From contig NZ_PZZN01000002.1 in NCBI RefSeq assembly GCF_003046295.1, positions 682,001-746,000 on the forward strand: a stretch of DNA of 64,000 nt, in the 5' to 3' direction. Under the pieces are notes generated by a model, which worked only from the letters and a program-made list of their open reading frames with translations, was not told the DNA's origin and ran no database searches. The stretch is from Sphingomonas aerolata (GTDB taxonomy: Bacteria > Pseudomonadota > Alphaproteobacteria > Sphingomonadales > Sphingomonadaceae). This document shows positions 62,916 through 64,000 of this stretch, piece by piece (within the stretch, counting starts at the first letter, position 1; each line of letters starts with the position of its first letter). The position numbers were made by a program, and so were the translations under genes.

Positions 62916-64000
62916 GCGATATGCGGACACCGATGATGAGCGCAGGGCAGAAGACCGGGATCGTCGCGAAGATGAAGCGGCGCGGCGGGCGTGGCGATCA
63001 ATCGCCGCTCGGCACGTGGTTCTGGGATATCGACCGGATGCTGCTGTTGCTGACGCTGTTCCTGATCGCGATCGGGCTGATCGCGGTGGCCGCGGCGTCG
63101 CCCGCGACCGCAGTCCGCTATTCGGGCGAGCATCACAAGCTGACGCCGCTCTATTATTTCTGGCGCCAGCTGATGTGGGTCGGCGTCTCGATGCCGGTGC
63201 TGTTCGGGGTGTCGATGATGCCCGTCGCAATGGCGCGGCGCATGGCGCTGACCGCGGCGGCGGTGCTGCTGCTGATCCTCGCGGTGACGCCGTTCGTCGG
63301 ATCCGAGGTCAACGGTGCGCGCCGCTGGATCGGCTATGGCTTCGCGCAGTTCCAGCCCTCCGAGTTCTTGAAGCCGGTCTTCATCGTCACCGTCGCCTGG
63401 CTCCTGTCGCTGCGCGCGAAGGATCCCGAACTGCCGACCGTGCTGATCACGGGCGGGCTGACCGGCACGATCGCGGTGATGCTGATGCTGCAGCCCGATT
63501 TCGGCCAGACGATCATCTACTGCACCGTGTGGATGGCGTTGCTGATGATCGCGGGAACGCCGATGCGCGTGATGGCGGGCTTGGTCGGCTGTGTGCCGGT
63601 CGGGCTGGTGGCCGCCTATATGTTCTACGGCACGGCGCGGTCGCGGATCGACGCGTTCCTGTTCCCGGGTATCGAGGGCGAGGGCGCGTCGGATCATTTC
63701 CAGACCAATGCCGCGCACAACACGCTGACCGCGGGCGGCTGGACCGGCACGGGGCCCGGCGGCGGCATCGCCAAGTTCGGACTGCCCGAGGCGCATACCG
63801 ATTACATCTTCTCGGTGATCGGCGAGGAGTTCGGGCTGATCGCCTGTTCGGTGATCGCGGTGATCTTCCTTGCGATCGTCGTGCGCGTGTTCGTCAAGCT
63901 GCTGGACGAGCAGGATGAATTCAAGCTTCTCGCCTCGGCGGGGCTGGCGACGCAGTTCGGTGCGCAGGCGCTGGTCAGCATGGCGGTGAACACCGGGCTC
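62912..64000 (+). CDS. ftsW: Lipid II polymerase FtsW, 5' part (3' end outside window)
   Basis: The frame opens with ATG in the murD stop (ATGA) and remains open to the end of the window, giving at least 363 residues. After a basic N-terminus (about 35 residues) come multiple membrane helices. NGARRWIGYGFAQFQPSEFLKP, LQPDFGQTIIY, SDHFQTNAAHNTLTAGGW and HTDYIFSVIGEEFGLI are SEDS family motifs. FtsW polymerises lipid II with FtsI at the septum. RodA is excluded by gene position in the dcw cluster. Confidence 0.94.
   Translation, partial: MSDMRTPMMSAGQKTGIVAKMKRRGGRGDQSPLGTWFWDIDRMLLLLTLFLIAIGLIAVAAASPATAVRYSGEHHKLTPLYYFWRQLMWVGVSMPVLFGVSMMPVAMARRMALTAAAVLLLILAVTPFVGSEVNGARRWIGYGFAQFQPSEFLKPVFIVTVAWLLSLRAKDPELPTVLITGGLTGTIAVMLMLQPDFGQTIIYCTVWMALLMIAGTPMRVMAGLVGCVPVGLVAAYMFYGTARSRIDAFLFPGIEGEGASDHFQTNAAHNTLTAGGWTGTGPGGGIAKFGLPEAHTDYIFSVIGEEFGLIACSVIAVIFLAIVVRVFVKLLDEQDEFKLLASAGLATQFGAQALVSMAVNTGL

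Overview
The window is a GC-rich chromosomal segment whose gene content and gene order point to an alphaproteobacterium of the Sphingomonas group. Supporting signs are the separate F0 operon with both b and b' subunits, an NDUFA12-type complex I protein, DUF2155 and DUF5076 proteins, a MetZ-type methionine route, and many GTG/TTG starts in ATGA/GTGA overlaps. No tRNA, rRNA, CRISPR array, transposase, integrase or prophage gene was seen. Identifications are by eye from protein motifs and gene order; no database search was run.

Layout. 1-8 kb: end of dnaJ, a small membrane protein, purB (minus), an EF-hand protein, radC (minus), and a ydbH-ynbE-ydbL-like envelope operon. 8-11 kb: F0 ATP synthase operon (atpI-like, a, c, b', b) and a small multidrug resistance (SMR) transporter behind a hairpin that covers its ribosome binding site. 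11-16 kb: uvrC behind a long inverted repeat, then a polysaccharide deacetylase/acetyltransferase pair, then recO. 16-24 kb: leuB, a glycosyltransferase-GtrA fusion, metZ, apaG, a LysR regulator, a GNAT acetyltransferase and alaS. 24-30 kb: repeat-rich gap, a thiamine-diphosphate enzyme (minus), and a tightly coupled six-gene run (scoA, HAD lipoprotein phosphatase, DUF5076, scoB, glutathione transferase, alpha/beta hydrolase). 30-40 kb: M13 peptidase, FAD/NAD(P) protein, beta-barrel outer-membrane protein, two tandem ferritin-like proteins, YghU-type glutathione transferase, nucleotide-sugar epimerase. 40-53 kb: AraC regulator, CYTH-CHAD protein, GGDEF-EAL protein, fatty acyl-AMP ligase, recX, double cold-shock-domain protein, DUF192 protein, NDUFA12-like protein, DUF2155 protein overlapping aat, ParA-like ATPase, small lipoprotein, 56-aa protein, cysteine synthase. 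53-64 kb: division and cell wall cluster mraZ-rsmH-ftsL-ftsI-murE-murF-mraY-murD-ftsW, running off the right edge.

How genes work together. The dcw cluster makes peptidoglycan precursors and the septal synthase. A phased TCCC repeat upstream of mraZ looks like the MraZ operator. The F0 genes supply the membrane half of ATP synthase; the F1 genes are not in the window. ScoA/ScoB form a ketone-body CoA-transferase whose subunit genes are separated by two unrelated genes. The YdbH/YnbE/YdbL set probably bridges the envelope for lipid transport.

No clearly new multigene system was proven. The best leads are the MraZ-type operator, the SMR leader hairpin, the interrupted sco operon, the tandem ferritin pair, the deacetylase/acetyltransferase pair, the convergent DUF2155/aat coding overlap, and a 28-residue membrane peptide gene beside purB.
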